Part shown: piece by piece, positions 1-8,143 of the stretch
Layout: each line of letters starts with the position of its first letter
How positions within the stretch are numbered: the stretch's first letter is position 1
NCBI RefSeq assembly: GCF_000152905.1
Contig: NZ_AAMY01000012.1
Location: forward strand, 48,935-112,934
DNA from: Nitrobacter sp. Nb-311A
GTDB lineage: Bacteria; Pseudomonadota; Alphaproteobacteria; Rhizobiales; Xanthobacteraceae
Length of the DNA stretch: 64,000 nucleotides
Reading direction: 5' to 3'
The notes under the pieces: generated by a model
Databases searched by the model: none
The model's input: the letters and a program-made list of their open reading frames with translations, nothing else
What the model was told of the DNA's origin: nothing
Made by a program: the position numbers and the translations under genes

Positions 1-1104
1 AATCAGCAGATATTCGGGCCACCACCAGAATGGATGATCACGTCCCGCCCAAAATCGCTTGCCGCGATGCTCGAAAACCCAAAAATCCTGCACAAGGCTT
101 TCGGGATCCAAGACATTCATGCTTTGCCCCGTAAGGCTGTTGCGTATTGCGCGCGCAGCATTGGTCGCACCGCAAAGAAGAAAGACCGACTCGTAGTTCG
201 CATAGGCAATGACTCCGCTGGGCTCTCCTCGCCCACCCTCGCCTCGGAACCCACCATCCGGGGGATCGCCTCCGCTCCCTTTGTATCTTTGCGGCGCCGG
301 GTACATAAGCGCGGGCTGAGGGGCCGGCTGCGGTGCATAGCTTGCCGCAGCGGAAAGGGAATGCGCGGCGACCACACCGAATGAGGTACCGGCCAGGACC
401 GCTTGCGGGCTTGCGATCGCCAACGTGGACAGGCGCTTACCCGGGATAGTGCCAAATGCAATTGCGTAACCGCTAGCAACCTCCAAGTCGCCGCTCTTGG
501 CGCCAATGATATGACGTACCTGCTCGTTGTATGCGTCTTGGGCAAGACTGAGGATTGGCTTTCGCTTCGCCTTTTGTTTCGACAAGCTGCCTTTCGCTTC
601 AACGACGACGATGCTTTGCGGCTGAAATCCGTGCTTACCCGCTGGATCATAGACAAAGTCGGGCATTTTCTTTGTCGTACCATTTCCTTTGAGTTTCAAC
701 TTGAGTTCACGCGCATTTGCGGACCAGTAAAACCCCATGCGTTGCATAACGAGATCGGCAACAGCCGCTCCAACCTTCGCGGCAAGTGACGTTCGTTGCT
801 CGTCAGCGAGGATATTGACTTTTGTCTTGAACAAAAATTCAGTGTCCTGCGGGTCAACAAACAAATTCATGTGACTCGCCAACAAAGCGCCATTAGCCCG
901 AGCCAACTCTTGTCGTTCCTCGTGAGAAAGCTCCGGGACAGCAGACAGAAGCCCTGTCGTTCGCGCAAGCGACAGAACCAAGTCTGCCCAAGTGAACAAC
1001 AAGGGGCTTGGACAGGAAAGCGCATCTCCTCCGCGCGTTAGATTCTGTCTGACGCGTATCGGGTTTAAATCGTTGATCTGTTTAGTCGGCGGACTCCAGC
1101 TCAC
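1..1104 (-). CDS. Hypothetical protein with PD-(D/E)xK-like motif, C-terminus beyond left edge
   Basis: An open minus-strand frame of about 368 codons runs from a GTG at 1104 off the left edge. GAGG lies 5 nt upstream of the GTG and an in-frame stop lies at 1122-1120, which supports this start. Around the middle the product reads MPDFVYD, then about 19 residues later VVVEAKGSLSK, which fits the spacing of a PD-(D/E)xK nuclease core (D, then E-x-K). A Pro/Ala-rich and Gly-rich linker follows, and the last visible part is aromatic-rich (FWWWPEY). I do not recognise the family. The nuclease assignment is inferred from the motif only; the surrounding prophage and defence genes make it plausible. 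Confidence 0.6.
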   Translation of the reverse strand, partial: MSWSPPTKQINDLNPIRVRQNLTRGGDALSCPSPLLFTWADLVLSLARTTGLLSAVPELSHEERQELARANGALLASHMNLFVDPQDTEFLFKTKVNILADEQRTSLAAKVGAAVADLVMQRMGFYWSANARELKLKLKGNGTTKKMPDFVYDPAGKHGFQPQSIVVVEAKGSLSKQKAKRKPILSLAQDAYNEQVRHIIGAKSGDLEVASGYAIAFGTIPGKRLSTLAIASPQAVLAGTSFGVVAAHSLSAAASYAPQPAPQPALMYPAPQRYKGSGGDPPDGGFRGEGGRGEPSGVIAYANYESVFLLCGATNAARAIRNSLTGQSMNVLDPESLVQDFWVFEHRGKRFWAGRDHPFWWWPEYLLI

Positions 1105-1502
1105 AAATGCCTCGACTAGCTAAATGAGGTCACGATCCCTCAGAACGAATGGACCGCCGGTCTGAGCACTATCCCGAATGACCGAACAGAAACGGCTTTG
1201 ACACCAGGACAGTGTGGCGGTCCCCACGTCGCACTCTTGATGACGTCGTCGATCACAGTCAATAGCTGCTAAGGGCCAAGCAGTTCGCCTATGCACTTTC
1301 GGTCAGCGACGAAGAGGGCACTTCGCTTCTGACGCGGATTACAAAACGAACCCCAGAAATACTGCACGTAAACAGGCTGCCCTGGCGGCGGCGAGACTGG
1401 CAAACTTGCTCAATGCCGCGCTAAAGTAAGATCTGCTACCACAATTCTGTACCGCTCGATTTTATTTCAGGACAATTGCGAACCACATTATTGGGGCACA
1501 AC
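1105..1502. other. Intergenic, no gene seen
   Basis: I see no convincing coding frame, RNA gene or repeat between the start of the left-edge minus-strand gene and the secreted-protein remnant. The promoters for both divergent genes should lie here, but I cannot point to clear -35/-10 pairs. Confidence 0.4.
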
Positions 1503-2173
1503 ATGAAAACGCGATTTTTCTTCGCTTTGTTAATCCTCCTTGCTTCGCTCTCTTGCGTCCCTGCCAAAGCCACCGAAATCTCGGTCACCGGGTCACCCCT
1601 TGCACAACTCACACCGATATTCGGTACCCGGATCTTTTTCGATCCAGTACGGATCACAGCCGTGGTTGCTCTGCCTACCTATCAAGCACGGATTGATGCC
1701 TCGCTGCAGCGTCTTTCGCCGCAGATTTTCTTTCCATTACCATCCGCATTGGCCACGGACAAAGGCCCCAACAAGGAACCGGTCTCCCAGGTTCTCGGCA
1801 TCTTCGCCAATTTGATGCCGGTGAAAGAAATGGTCGATGACGTCGTTGCACTCGCAGGTCGCACCCAATTGTTCAGCTCACCCTCCTCACCGGCCACACG
1901 GTGTGGATGAAGGCGGCCGCCATCGGATGGGTTACGCAAAATTATCTGCTTGGCGAAAATCCCGGCGCCGGAAGTTATGTAGGGCTTAGTCTTTGGCCAG
2001 GACGTCCAACTGCAGTCAAGGAGGACGTCGATACAGTACGCAAGCTGATCGAACAGCAACGTAACGGCAATCGGACGAAGAACCAACGATTTGGCAAATC
2101 TGTACCTGTGTACACATGCTTTGCGCACACTCACACTCAAGAGGACCAGACTCGATCAACGGACTACGACTAG
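1503..2173 (+). pseudogene. Small secreted protein, frameshifted
   Basis: The ATG at 1503 opens a clear Sec signal peptide (MKTRFFFALLILLASLSC, then VPAKA). The frame runs to a stop at 1910. The -1 frame continues coherently from about 1862 (VQLTLLTGHTVWMKAAAIGW) to 2173, so the two pieces most likely formed one protein of about 215 residues split by a single-base indel near 1855-1870. No family is recognised. A real but short protein of 135 residues starting at 1503 remains possible. Confidence 0.4.
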
Positions 2174-2577
2174 GTCCTCCGGACAATCGTTCCGTGTCAT
2201 TGAAGTCGGAACGACCGCATCCCGACCAACAGGCTGCCAAAATGTCGACGACGTTCTTACAAAGCCAGCGCCATCCAACGATGCATTGGTGTAGAAAAAC
2301 TGAATTACTATAGATAGCAACAAAGCATAACATTGCGGCTTGTTGCGCTCTGTTTCACTTGACCATAGTGGTCTCTGGTTCTCCGGCACGGCTCTCATAC
2401 GGGATTTTGGCATTTTGGCACGGTTAGAGACCGGGAGGTGAGGTCGCAGCGGCGCTGGGATGCCGACGAACAGACTTAATAGGGCGCTGTTATCTTAGGA
2501 TAAGCGGGCCGGCACTCACTCAATGGCCGTGCTCCATGTCGACGGCACGATTTTGCCCATAGACAGGAGCATTTGAG
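2174..2577. other. Intergenic, no gene seen
   Basis: No supported gene. A 17-codon open frame at 2523-2576 immediately precedes the next small ORF, but it is too short to judge. Confidence 0.35.
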
Positions 2578-2691
2578 ATGAAAAAGCCCAAGACCGCTAC
2601 ACGCGCAGAGAACGAAGGGGACGTCGGGACGCCCGCCGCGACGGATCCGGGATGGGCCGATATCGACCGGATGTTCGCAGGCCGCGAATAA
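2578..2691 (+). CDS. Very small hypothetical protein (37 aa)
   Basis: An ATG at 2578 opens 37 codons starting MKKPKTATRAENEG and ending DRMFAGRE. A weak purine-rich stretch (CAGGAG) lies 10-15 nt upstream. It directly precedes a truncated phage portal gene, so it may be a junction product of prophage decay rather than a functional gene. No family is recognised. Confidence 0.25.
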   Translation: MKKPKTATRAENEGDVGTPAATDPGWADIDRMFAGRE

Positions 2692-2707
2692 TCATGCCAG
2701 TGCCTTC

Positions 2708-3280
2708 TTGAGAACTGGCGCGAGCCCTAGCGGCGTGATCGAGGTGCCTAGTGCAATGGGACCGGAACAGAGATCGATGCTCCGCAAAGCCTTCGAGGAT
2801 CGCCACGCTGGCGCTGAGAAGGCGGGCAGCACTCTGATTTTAGACGGGGGCATGAAATGGTCCCCCGCGCAAATCTCGCCTGAAGATGCCGAGCTGCTGG
2901 AAACTCGCAAGTTCGGCGTGGTCGGGCTCTGCCGACTGTTTCAGGTGCCGCCGCCGATCGTGCAGGCATATGAAAACAATACTTTTACAAACGCCGCTCA
3001 GGCGGGCTTGTGGTTCGCCACCTTCTGCCTTGCGCCCTGGGCGCGGAAGATCGAGGCGGAATTTGTCCGTTCGGTATTCCCAACCGGCGGGCCTTACGAG
3101 CTGGAGCTGGACCTGTCCGGCTTCCTTCGCGGCGATCCCGAAACGCGTTGGAACGCCCACAAGATCGCGATCGATAGCGGCGTGCTCGACCCTGACGAGG
3201 TTCGCCAGATTGAGGGCTGGAATCCCCGGCCTGCTGGCCAGAAGCCAGTACCCGCGAGCGATGGAGCGCAGGGCCAATGA
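2708..3280 (+). pseudogene. Phage portal protein (HK97 type), C-terminal fragment
   Basis: About 190 residues resemble the C-terminal half of HK97-family portal proteins: a segment GMKWSPAQISPEDAELLETR, then FGVVGLCRLFQVPPPIVQ, and a tail WNAHKIAIDSGVLDPDEVRQ followed by GWNPRPAGQ, all hallmarks of the portal C-terminus. Complete portals are about 380-450 aa, so the N-terminal half is missing. The frame starts at a TTG with no good ribosome-binding site. Together with the broken integrase downstream it marks a decayed prophage. In an intact phage the portal is the dodecameric DNA channel of the capsid. Confidence 0.75.
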
Positions 3281-3333
3281 CACGAGAATTCGCGAAGTCG
3301 GCGCCACCACGGAAACGGCTGTGAACTAGATCG

Positions 3334-3528
3334 ATGGCTAATCGTCCTACGCCCATTACTCAGGCCAATGCGACCCGCTACTTTAAGGCGGCGGCTACGG
3401 CTGGCTATGGGCGCACTCGTTTAGTGATGCACCCTGACGGTAGGGTGGAAGTCATCGCAGAAATCGCAGAGACGACAGAAGCGTTTGAAGGTCCGCTGGA
3501 GGCGTGGAGGCGTAATGGTCAGGGCTAG
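3334..3528 (+). CDS. Small phage-type hypothetical protein upstream of integrase
   Basis: A 64-aa basic protein (MANRPTPITQANATRYFKAA at the start) whose 3' end overlaps the integrase start by 14 nt. Small proteins in this position beside tyrosine integrases are often excisionase-like or DNA-binding accessory proteins. No helix-turn-helix can be asserted from the sequence, so the role is inferred from position only. Confidence 0.55.
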   Translation: MANRPTPITQANATRYFKAAATAGYGRTRLVMHPDGRVEVIAEIAETTEAFEGPLEAWRRNGQG

Positions 3529-4344
3529 GCTTCAGGGCATCAACACGGTCCGCAAGCGCCTCGCGGACGGATCCGTGCGACTCTATTACTACCACCGCGC
3601 CACGGGCCTTCCGCTGAGCGGCAAGCCCGGCTCGCCCGAATTTCTCCGCGACTATGGCTCGGCTGAAAAGACGATGCTCGATCGCCACTCTGGCATCTTC
3701 AACGGGCTGGTGCGCGACTACACATTGTCGCCCGAGTTCGAGAAGCTGAGAGACAGCACGCAGCACGAATATAGGCGCATGCTCACCAAGGCCGAACAGA
3801 AGTTCGGCAACATGCCGCTCGCCGCGCTTGAAGATCCCCGCGTGCGTCAAGATTTCATGACCTGGCGCGCCACTGTGGCCAAGGCTTCCGGCGACCGCGA
3901 AGCCGACAATCGCCTGAGCGTCGTGTCTGCGATGCTCACCTGGGGCATAAGGAACGGCAGGTTTTCAGCAACCACATTGCCGGATTCCGACGCCTGCACA
4001 GCGCCGATCGCTCTGACCTGATCTGGTTGCCCGAGCACATTCACGCCTTCATGGCCGTTGCGCCTGTCGAGCTTCAGCGCGCACTTATCCTCGCCCTTCA
4101 CACCGGCCAGCGGCAAGGCGATCTGTTGCGTTTGTCATGGGGCAACTATGACGGCTCGTTAATTTCTATTCGGCAGGGCAAGACCGGACGAAAGGTCGAA
4201 ATCCCCTGTACCAGAGCCCTGAAAAAGATGCTGGACGGCCTAGACCGCAACACGGCGGTGGTTCTCGCCACCAAGACGAAACGGCCGTAGACGCCTCGCT
4301 ACTTCAAGGCGCAATGGGAGGCGGCGAATTTCATCGAATTTTAG
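3515..4344 (+). pseudogene. Tyrosine-type phage integrase, frameshifted and interrupted
   Basis: The N-terminal part starts at 3515 (MVRARLQGINTVRKRLADG, then RLYYYHRATG) and continues to a stop at 4021. A second frame entered near 3970-3985 carries on the protein (NHIAGFRRLHSADRSDLIWL, then LALHTGQRQGDLLRLSW), where the first catalytic-domain arginine sits in TGQRQGDLL. An in-frame TAG at 4288-4290 interrupts the text GRKVEIPCTR...ATKTKRP, and homologous-looking sequence (TPRYFKAQWEAAN) follows before another stop at 4342. The C-terminal His-x-x-Arg and Tyr are absent. This is a dead integrase of the same decayed prophage as the portal fragment. Confidence 0.8.
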
Positions 4345-4467
4345 CGATCTCTCAAAGCTGGCTTTTAAGGATTCAAATTATGTTGGCGTCATGAGCAGGC
4401 CGACCCCAACCTTACTCGCGCGCCTTCCCGAGGCTGCGTGTACCCGAAAAGTTGCGAAGGCGCTGAC

Positions 4468-4500
4468 GGCGGCCATGCGGCCCGTACGGTAGCGGCCGCC
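4468..4500 (-). terminator. Possible hairpin terminator downstream of the ImmA operon
   Basis: GGCGGCC at 4468-4474 pairs with GGCCGCC at 4494-4500 (7 bp, 19-nt loop) immediately after the minus-strand ImmA stop codon. There is no strong U-tract, so intrinsic termination is only a suggestion. Confidence 0.3.
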
Positions 4501-4501
4501 C

Positions 4502-5266
4502 TCAAGCGACGGCCTCGTCGGGAAGCTTCAATATGGTCAGGATTTCCTCGTTCGGCAGAAGAAACGATTGCTCTTCGACTTCCAGGTCGTCGCCTCCTCT
4601 AACGTCAAACCATGCGTCGGCCGGCATTTTTCGGGGAAAAGCCTGTTCAGCGGCGCCTTTGAAGAGCATCTCGGCTGCGAATGTTTGGGGATCCAATTGC
4701 TTGGCCGGCACCCACCAAGGCTGGATCATCTTTGCCCTCTCGAACCAGCGACGCTTTTCCTTGTTGTGACACACGAGGACTATTGGAAATCGGTTCAGAA
4801 CGGTCATCTTGAAGAGCGTTGCCGTCAGGCTGGCTTCGAACTCGCCCGCCAACTCGCGCGCAGCCGCCAAAGTCGGACGCTTCATTTTCCGAAGACGGGG
4901 TGTGACCATAAAATTCGGTAGGATCAGATCAGAAGCGAAGCCGTCAGCTTGACGTTCTGGATCCAAGGGACCGTTGGCGAAGTTGCAGACGTCGCTCTTG
5001 CCGCAGAAGAGAATCCGGCCGCGATGATGGTGCCAGTGGCCGATTTCGTGGGCTAGGGAAAAGCGCCGACGTTTGGGGCTGCTGCGGCTGTTGATGGAAA
5101 TGACAGCCCTTCGACGGGTGCCCACAATGGTGGCCTCGCAACTGTCCATGGGACGGTAATTGACGACTGCACCTTTGGTCCAGGCGATCGCATCCAGGTC
5201 GATCTCCTTTGGTTCGGATATGCCGAGTTCCGTTAGCATCCGCTCCGCGGGAGTAGCGGCGTTCAT
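4502..5266 (-). CDS. ImmA/IrrE family zinc metallopeptidase
   Basis: This 254-aa protein has the ImmA/IrrE (COG2856) signature: FSLAHEIGHWHHH around residues 69-81, with the zinc-binding HExxH (His73, Glu74, His77) and a downstream acidic segment DPERQADGFASDLILP typical of the family's third ligand region. Proteins of this family cleave helix-turn-helix repressors to switch on mobile elements or defence genes. It is the last gene of a three-gene operon transcribed away from the CBASS genes; its ATG overlaps the stop of the 143-aa protein by 4 nt. The C-terminal half (after residue 160) is poorly conserved and may sense or bind a partner. A CapP-like control role for the adjacent CBASS is my inference from position. 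Confidence 0.85.
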   Translation of the reverse strand: MNAATPAERMLTELGISEPKEIDLDAIAWTKGAVVNYRPMDSCEATIVGTRRRAVISINSRSSPKRRRFSLAHEIGHWHHHRGRILFCGKSDVCNFANGPLDPERQADGFASDLILPNFMVTPRLRKMKRPTLAAARELAGEFEASLTATLFKMTVLNRFPIVLVCHNKEKRRWFERAKMIQPWWVPAKQLDPQTFAAEMLFKGAAEQAFPRKMPADAWFDVRGGDDLEVEEQSFLLPNEEILTILKLPDEAVA

Positions 5267-5694
5267 TCCTCGTCATTCCCTTCGTTCTCGAGCGCCTCGA
5301 GCTGAGCCAAATCGTCCAGGGCGCCTTCTTCGTCTTTCTCCGAAAGATTTTTACCCTTGCGAGCGGCCATCATCATGCCCGCGACGTTTTCTCCGGCTCC
5401 GGATCGCATGGCAGCCAGCTTCCCGCGAACTCGCTCCCTGTCGATGCGAGAAACGGTTGAGGTTTGAGTATTCCGGTCCGCGACTGCCGCCTTAGCTTGC
5501 TCTAGGCGCAGCTTGGCACAGGACTTTTTCGCGTCAACGAAGACCGCGTCCATCTCGGCGATTACCTTCGCCTCATCGAGACTTTCCGAGGACAGTTCTT
5601 CTCGCAGCTGCGCCGGCGACATGTTGAGGATGTCCTCGTCGAGTGCATCAGATATCCGCTGCAACTGCTCATGCCCCGTTACCTTCCTGCTCAT
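5263..5694 (-). CDS. Small acidic hypothetical protein between sigma-like protein and ImmA peptidase
   Basis: This 143-aa protein is very charged: an acidic N-terminus (ISDALDEDILNMSPAQLREE), a central Lys/Arg-rich helix, and an acidic tail (DDLAQLEALENEGNDEE). It is translationally coupled on both sides (ATGA overlaps with neighbours), so it is probably co-produced with the sigma-like protein and the peptidase. It has no membrane segment or known motif. Its placement suggests an adaptor, anti-sigma-like partner or peptidase substrate, but nothing in the sequence decides between these. Confidence 0.75.
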   Translation of the reverse strand: MSRKVTGHEQLQRISDALDEDILNMSPAQLREELSSESLDEAKVIAEMDAVFVDAKKSCAKLRLEQAKAAVADRNTQTSTVSRIDRERVRGKLAAMRSGAGENVAGMMMAARKGKNLSEKDEEGALDDLAQLEALENEGNDEE

Positions 5695-6284
5695 GATGGA
5701 AGTCCCTCCGGGAATTTCTTCTTCACCGCCTTCTTGATCCGCCTCATTGCGTAATCGTACGCCGCCTGGTCAATTCCGACTTCATCGCGCAATTCCTTTC
5801 CCTTTTTGCCGTCCGCCAGCGCCATGATCACGAATTGCGCCTCGTCGTCGCCATCCAGACACTCATAAATCGCCGCTACGGTGTCGGTATCCTCCTGCTC
5901 GATGAGGGCCGCCTCCGGATTGTGCTGGTTGGTCAAAACCTGCAGATCCGACAAGTCCCCGCTGCGGCCATCCTTCGCGATCGACCGCTCCCGCTTCAAC
6001 TGGACCCGGCGATGCGAGGCCAGACTGCGCATTGTCTGGGCTAGGAATGCAATCAGCGACACGTCGATCGGACACCGCCGCTTCCCAGTCAGTGCCCGGC
6101 AGACCGCCTCATGATAGAGATCACCTTGCCGGAAGTCGGTGCCCGCACATCGGCGCCGCTCAATGAGCCAGAGCCGGATCTTTTCGTCCGCAGAAAACGA
6201 GGCGATCTGTTCCAACACCTCCTCAGGAGCGAGGTGCTTTGTGTCTTGCGGCTCACTTTCGCCGAGAACGTCGGTGTCGCTCAT
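5691..6284 (-). CDS. Sigma-70-like / HTH regulatory protein
   Basis: The 197-aa product has an organisation reminiscent of ECF-type sigma factors: a helical N-terminal part with FRQGDLYHEAVCRALTGKRR and LIAFLAQTMRSLASHRRVQL (region-2-like), and a C-terminal region-4-like helix-turn-helix, LADGKKGKELRDEVGIDQAA, with a basic end RRIKKAVKKKF. It heads the operon that also encodes the 143-aa protein and the ImmA peptidase. Its start lies 167 bp from the divergent CD-NTase start, and the intervening DNA carries nested inverted repeats. It could be an alternative sigma factor or a repressor of the CBASS genes; the sequence does not decide which. Confidence 0.6.
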   Translation of the reverse strand: MSDTDVLGESEPQDTKHLAPEEVLEQIASFSADEKIRLWLIERRRCAGTDFRQGDLYHEAVCRALTGKRRCPIDVSLIAFLAQTMRSLASHRRVQLKRERSIAKDGRSGDLSDLQVLTNQHNPEAALIEQEDTDTVAAIYECLDGDDEAQFVIMALADGKKGKELRDEVGIDQAAYDYAMRRIKKAVKKKFPEGLPS

Positions 6285-6307
6285 GCGTCCTCAGCGCTGC
6301 TGCCCGT

Positions 6308-6385
6308 GTATGCCGATCTCAATCTCGGATTCGGACGATCTGGAAAAAAATTAGGAGTCCGAAATCCCCGCCCAGCTCGGCATAC
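6308..6385. promoter_or_regulatory. Nested inverted repeats in the divergent regulatory region of the CBASS locus
   Basis: GTATGCCGA at 6308-6316 is exactly complementary to TCGGCATAC at 6377-6385. Inside it, GGATTCGGAC at 6327-6336 pairs with GTCCGAAATCC at 6357-6367 (one extra A). The whole is symmetric about position 6347, between the divergent sigma-like gene (start 6284) and CD-NTase gene (start near 6452). This fits operators for a dimeric regulator controlling both directions, or a cruciform/hairpin in the leader. Confidence 0.5.
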
Positions 6386-6451
6386 GTGTGTGAGAGCGCC
6401 TTAACGAGGCTAGGTGGCTGGCGAAATATAGCAGAAAGCGATGCTAAATCA

Positions 6452-7644
6452 ATGAATTACGTAGCAGAACGTGCGCAGTTGCGCCAATCCCAGCTTATGT
6501 TGAAGAGGCTTGTCAGCACCTAGAGCCGTCCGCATCCCAGCAGGACCTCGCCAAACAGCGCTATGAGGGCGTCGGAGGCTGGCTTGCCCGCTCGGAGGAC
6601 TCGCTGCTCGCTTCGATCGAGATCCGGCTGCAGGGCTCGGTCGCCATCGGTACGACCGTCAAGCCGCTAGGAGCCAACGAGCACGACGTCGACCTGGTCG
6701 CGCATGTTCCCGATCTAGATGTCGCCGTTTCGCCGGCTCAACTCAAGCACCGGATCGGCGATCGCCTCCGCAGCAACGGATATTACGCCCCCCTGCTGAA
6801 GGAGATGCCGCGGTGCTGGCGGCTCGATTACGCCAATGAGTTTCACCTGGACATCACCCCGTCGATTCCGAATCCGGAGTGCCGTTTCGGAGGCGAACTC
6901 GTTCCGGACAAGACGCTAAAGACATGGAAGGCCTCGAACTCCATGGGTTACCGGGCCAAGTTCAACCGGCGTGCCGCGCTTCTGCCACGGATACGGCCCG
7001 CTCTCGGCATGACATTCGACAGCATGCGGAAGGTCGATGTCGAACCCTACCCCGAAAACAAGCGCCTGAAAGGCATCCTTCTGCGCATCGTGCAGATCGC
7101 AAAGCGCCACCGCGATCTGCTCTTCATCGATGACAACGATGGCGTGGCGCCGCTCTCAATCATCATCACCACGCTGGCCTCGCGGACCTATGAGATCTGC
7201 GCCACTAACTTCGAATACGATCACGAGCTCGACCTGATCGTCGACGTGCTGCGCCGGATGCCGAGCATGCTGGAGACCGGCACGTTTCAGGGACGCGCGG
7301 TGTGGTACCTCTGGAACCAGACCACCTCCGGCGAGAACTTCTGCGAAAAGTGGAACAAGTACCCCGAGCGGGCTATCGCGTTCTTCGAATGGCACCGCAG
7401 GATCCTGGCCGACGTCGAGCTGCTCGCCCGCGCGCAGGGGCTCGACCAGGTGCGGCGGCGGCTGGGTGACGTCTTCGGCATGGGCCCGGCCAACAAGGCG
7501 ATGGACTCTCTGACCGAACGCGTGGACACCGCTCGCGCCACGGGCCGGCTGTCCGTCACCAAATCCGCCGGCCTGATCATGGGCACGACGGCAGCCAGCG
7601 CGACGCCGGTACCCGCGAACACGTTCTTCGGCGACAGGCGGTGA
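6452..7644 (+). CDS. CD-NTase: CBASS cyclic (oligo)nucleotide synthase, possible N-terminal frameshift
   Basis: Frame 1 from 6448 to 7644 encodes a nucleotidyltransferase with the CD-NTase active site: LQGSVAIGTTVKPLGANEHD then VDLVAHV (GS motif and two catalytic acids in EHDVDL) and a third acid in EFHLDITPSI, followed by the C-terminal helical domain. Such enzymes make cyclic di- or trinucleotides in response to phage. No canonical start exists in this frame before about 6600; the ATG at 6452 (MNYVAERAQLRQ) lies in the adjacent frame, so a one-base indel near 6480-6490 or an unusual start must be invoked. The coding end is 4 nt before the E2-like gene. The domain assignment is firm; the exact CD-NTase clade and product are not determined. 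Confidence 0.75.
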
Positions 7645-7648
7645 TTCC

Positions 7649-8143
7649 GTGCGGCTCGGGCGACCGAAAGCGCTGACGATGGCGCAGCAATACGTCAATC
7701 TGCGCGGCAATCCCCTGAGCGCGGGAGATGGCCCTTTGCGGGCCAGCAGCTTCACCTGGATCTACGAGACCTCGCCGTCGCCGCTGAGCCGCGACTACCA
7801 GATCCGGATCGAAATGGCTTGCGGCCTCCCTCCAAGGGTCTTCGTCGATGACCCGGATATCGAGGTGCTCGCCTGCGGTCGCGACCTTCCGCACGTCTAC
7901 CGCAATCCGACCCGGCTTTGCCTCCATCTGCCGCGCACGCGGGAATGGCAGCCGTGGATGAGGCTCGACCAGACCGTCGTGCCCTGGACGTCGCTGTGGC
8001 TGTTTTATTTTGAGGACTGGCTGGAATCGGGGGAATGGAAGGGCGGAGGCATGCATCCAGCCGACGCCCCGCGGACCCGGCAAAGCCGGCGTCGTTTGGG
8101 ATTGCGGCAGCCCGTCGAATGCGACCTGGGGAGCGAAGGGTGA
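7649..8143 (+). CDS. CBASS E2-like protein (Cap2-type, E2 only)
   Basis: The 164-aa protein (GTG start at 7649) has the layout of the E2-like proteins in 'short' type II CBASS: RNPTRLCLHLPRTREWQPW, where Cys91 sits in the LCLHLP position of a ubiquitin-conjugating active site, followed by the conserved tail VVPWTSLWLFYFEDWL with GEWKGGGMHP. In type II CBASS the E2 modifies or conjugates the CD-NTase through a thioester cysteine and so tunes its activity. It starts 4 nt after the CD-NTase and overlaps the patatin gene by 4 nt (GTGA). No E1 domain or JAB peptidase is nearby. Confidence 0.75.
   Translation: MRLGRPKALTMAQQYVNLRGNPLSAGDGPLRASSFTWIYETSPSPLSRDYQIRIEMACGLPPRVFVDDPDIEVLACGRDLPHVYRNPTRLCLHLPRTREWQPWMRLDQTVVPWTSLWLFYFEDWLESGEWKGGGMHPADAPRTRQSRRRLGLRQPVECDLGSEG

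Noticed and set aside
117..1041. Several open frames on both strands at 34-384, 117-683, 403-789 and 796-1041
   Set aside because: They are shadows of the continuous minus-strand gene that runs off the left edge, whose composition and start are much better.
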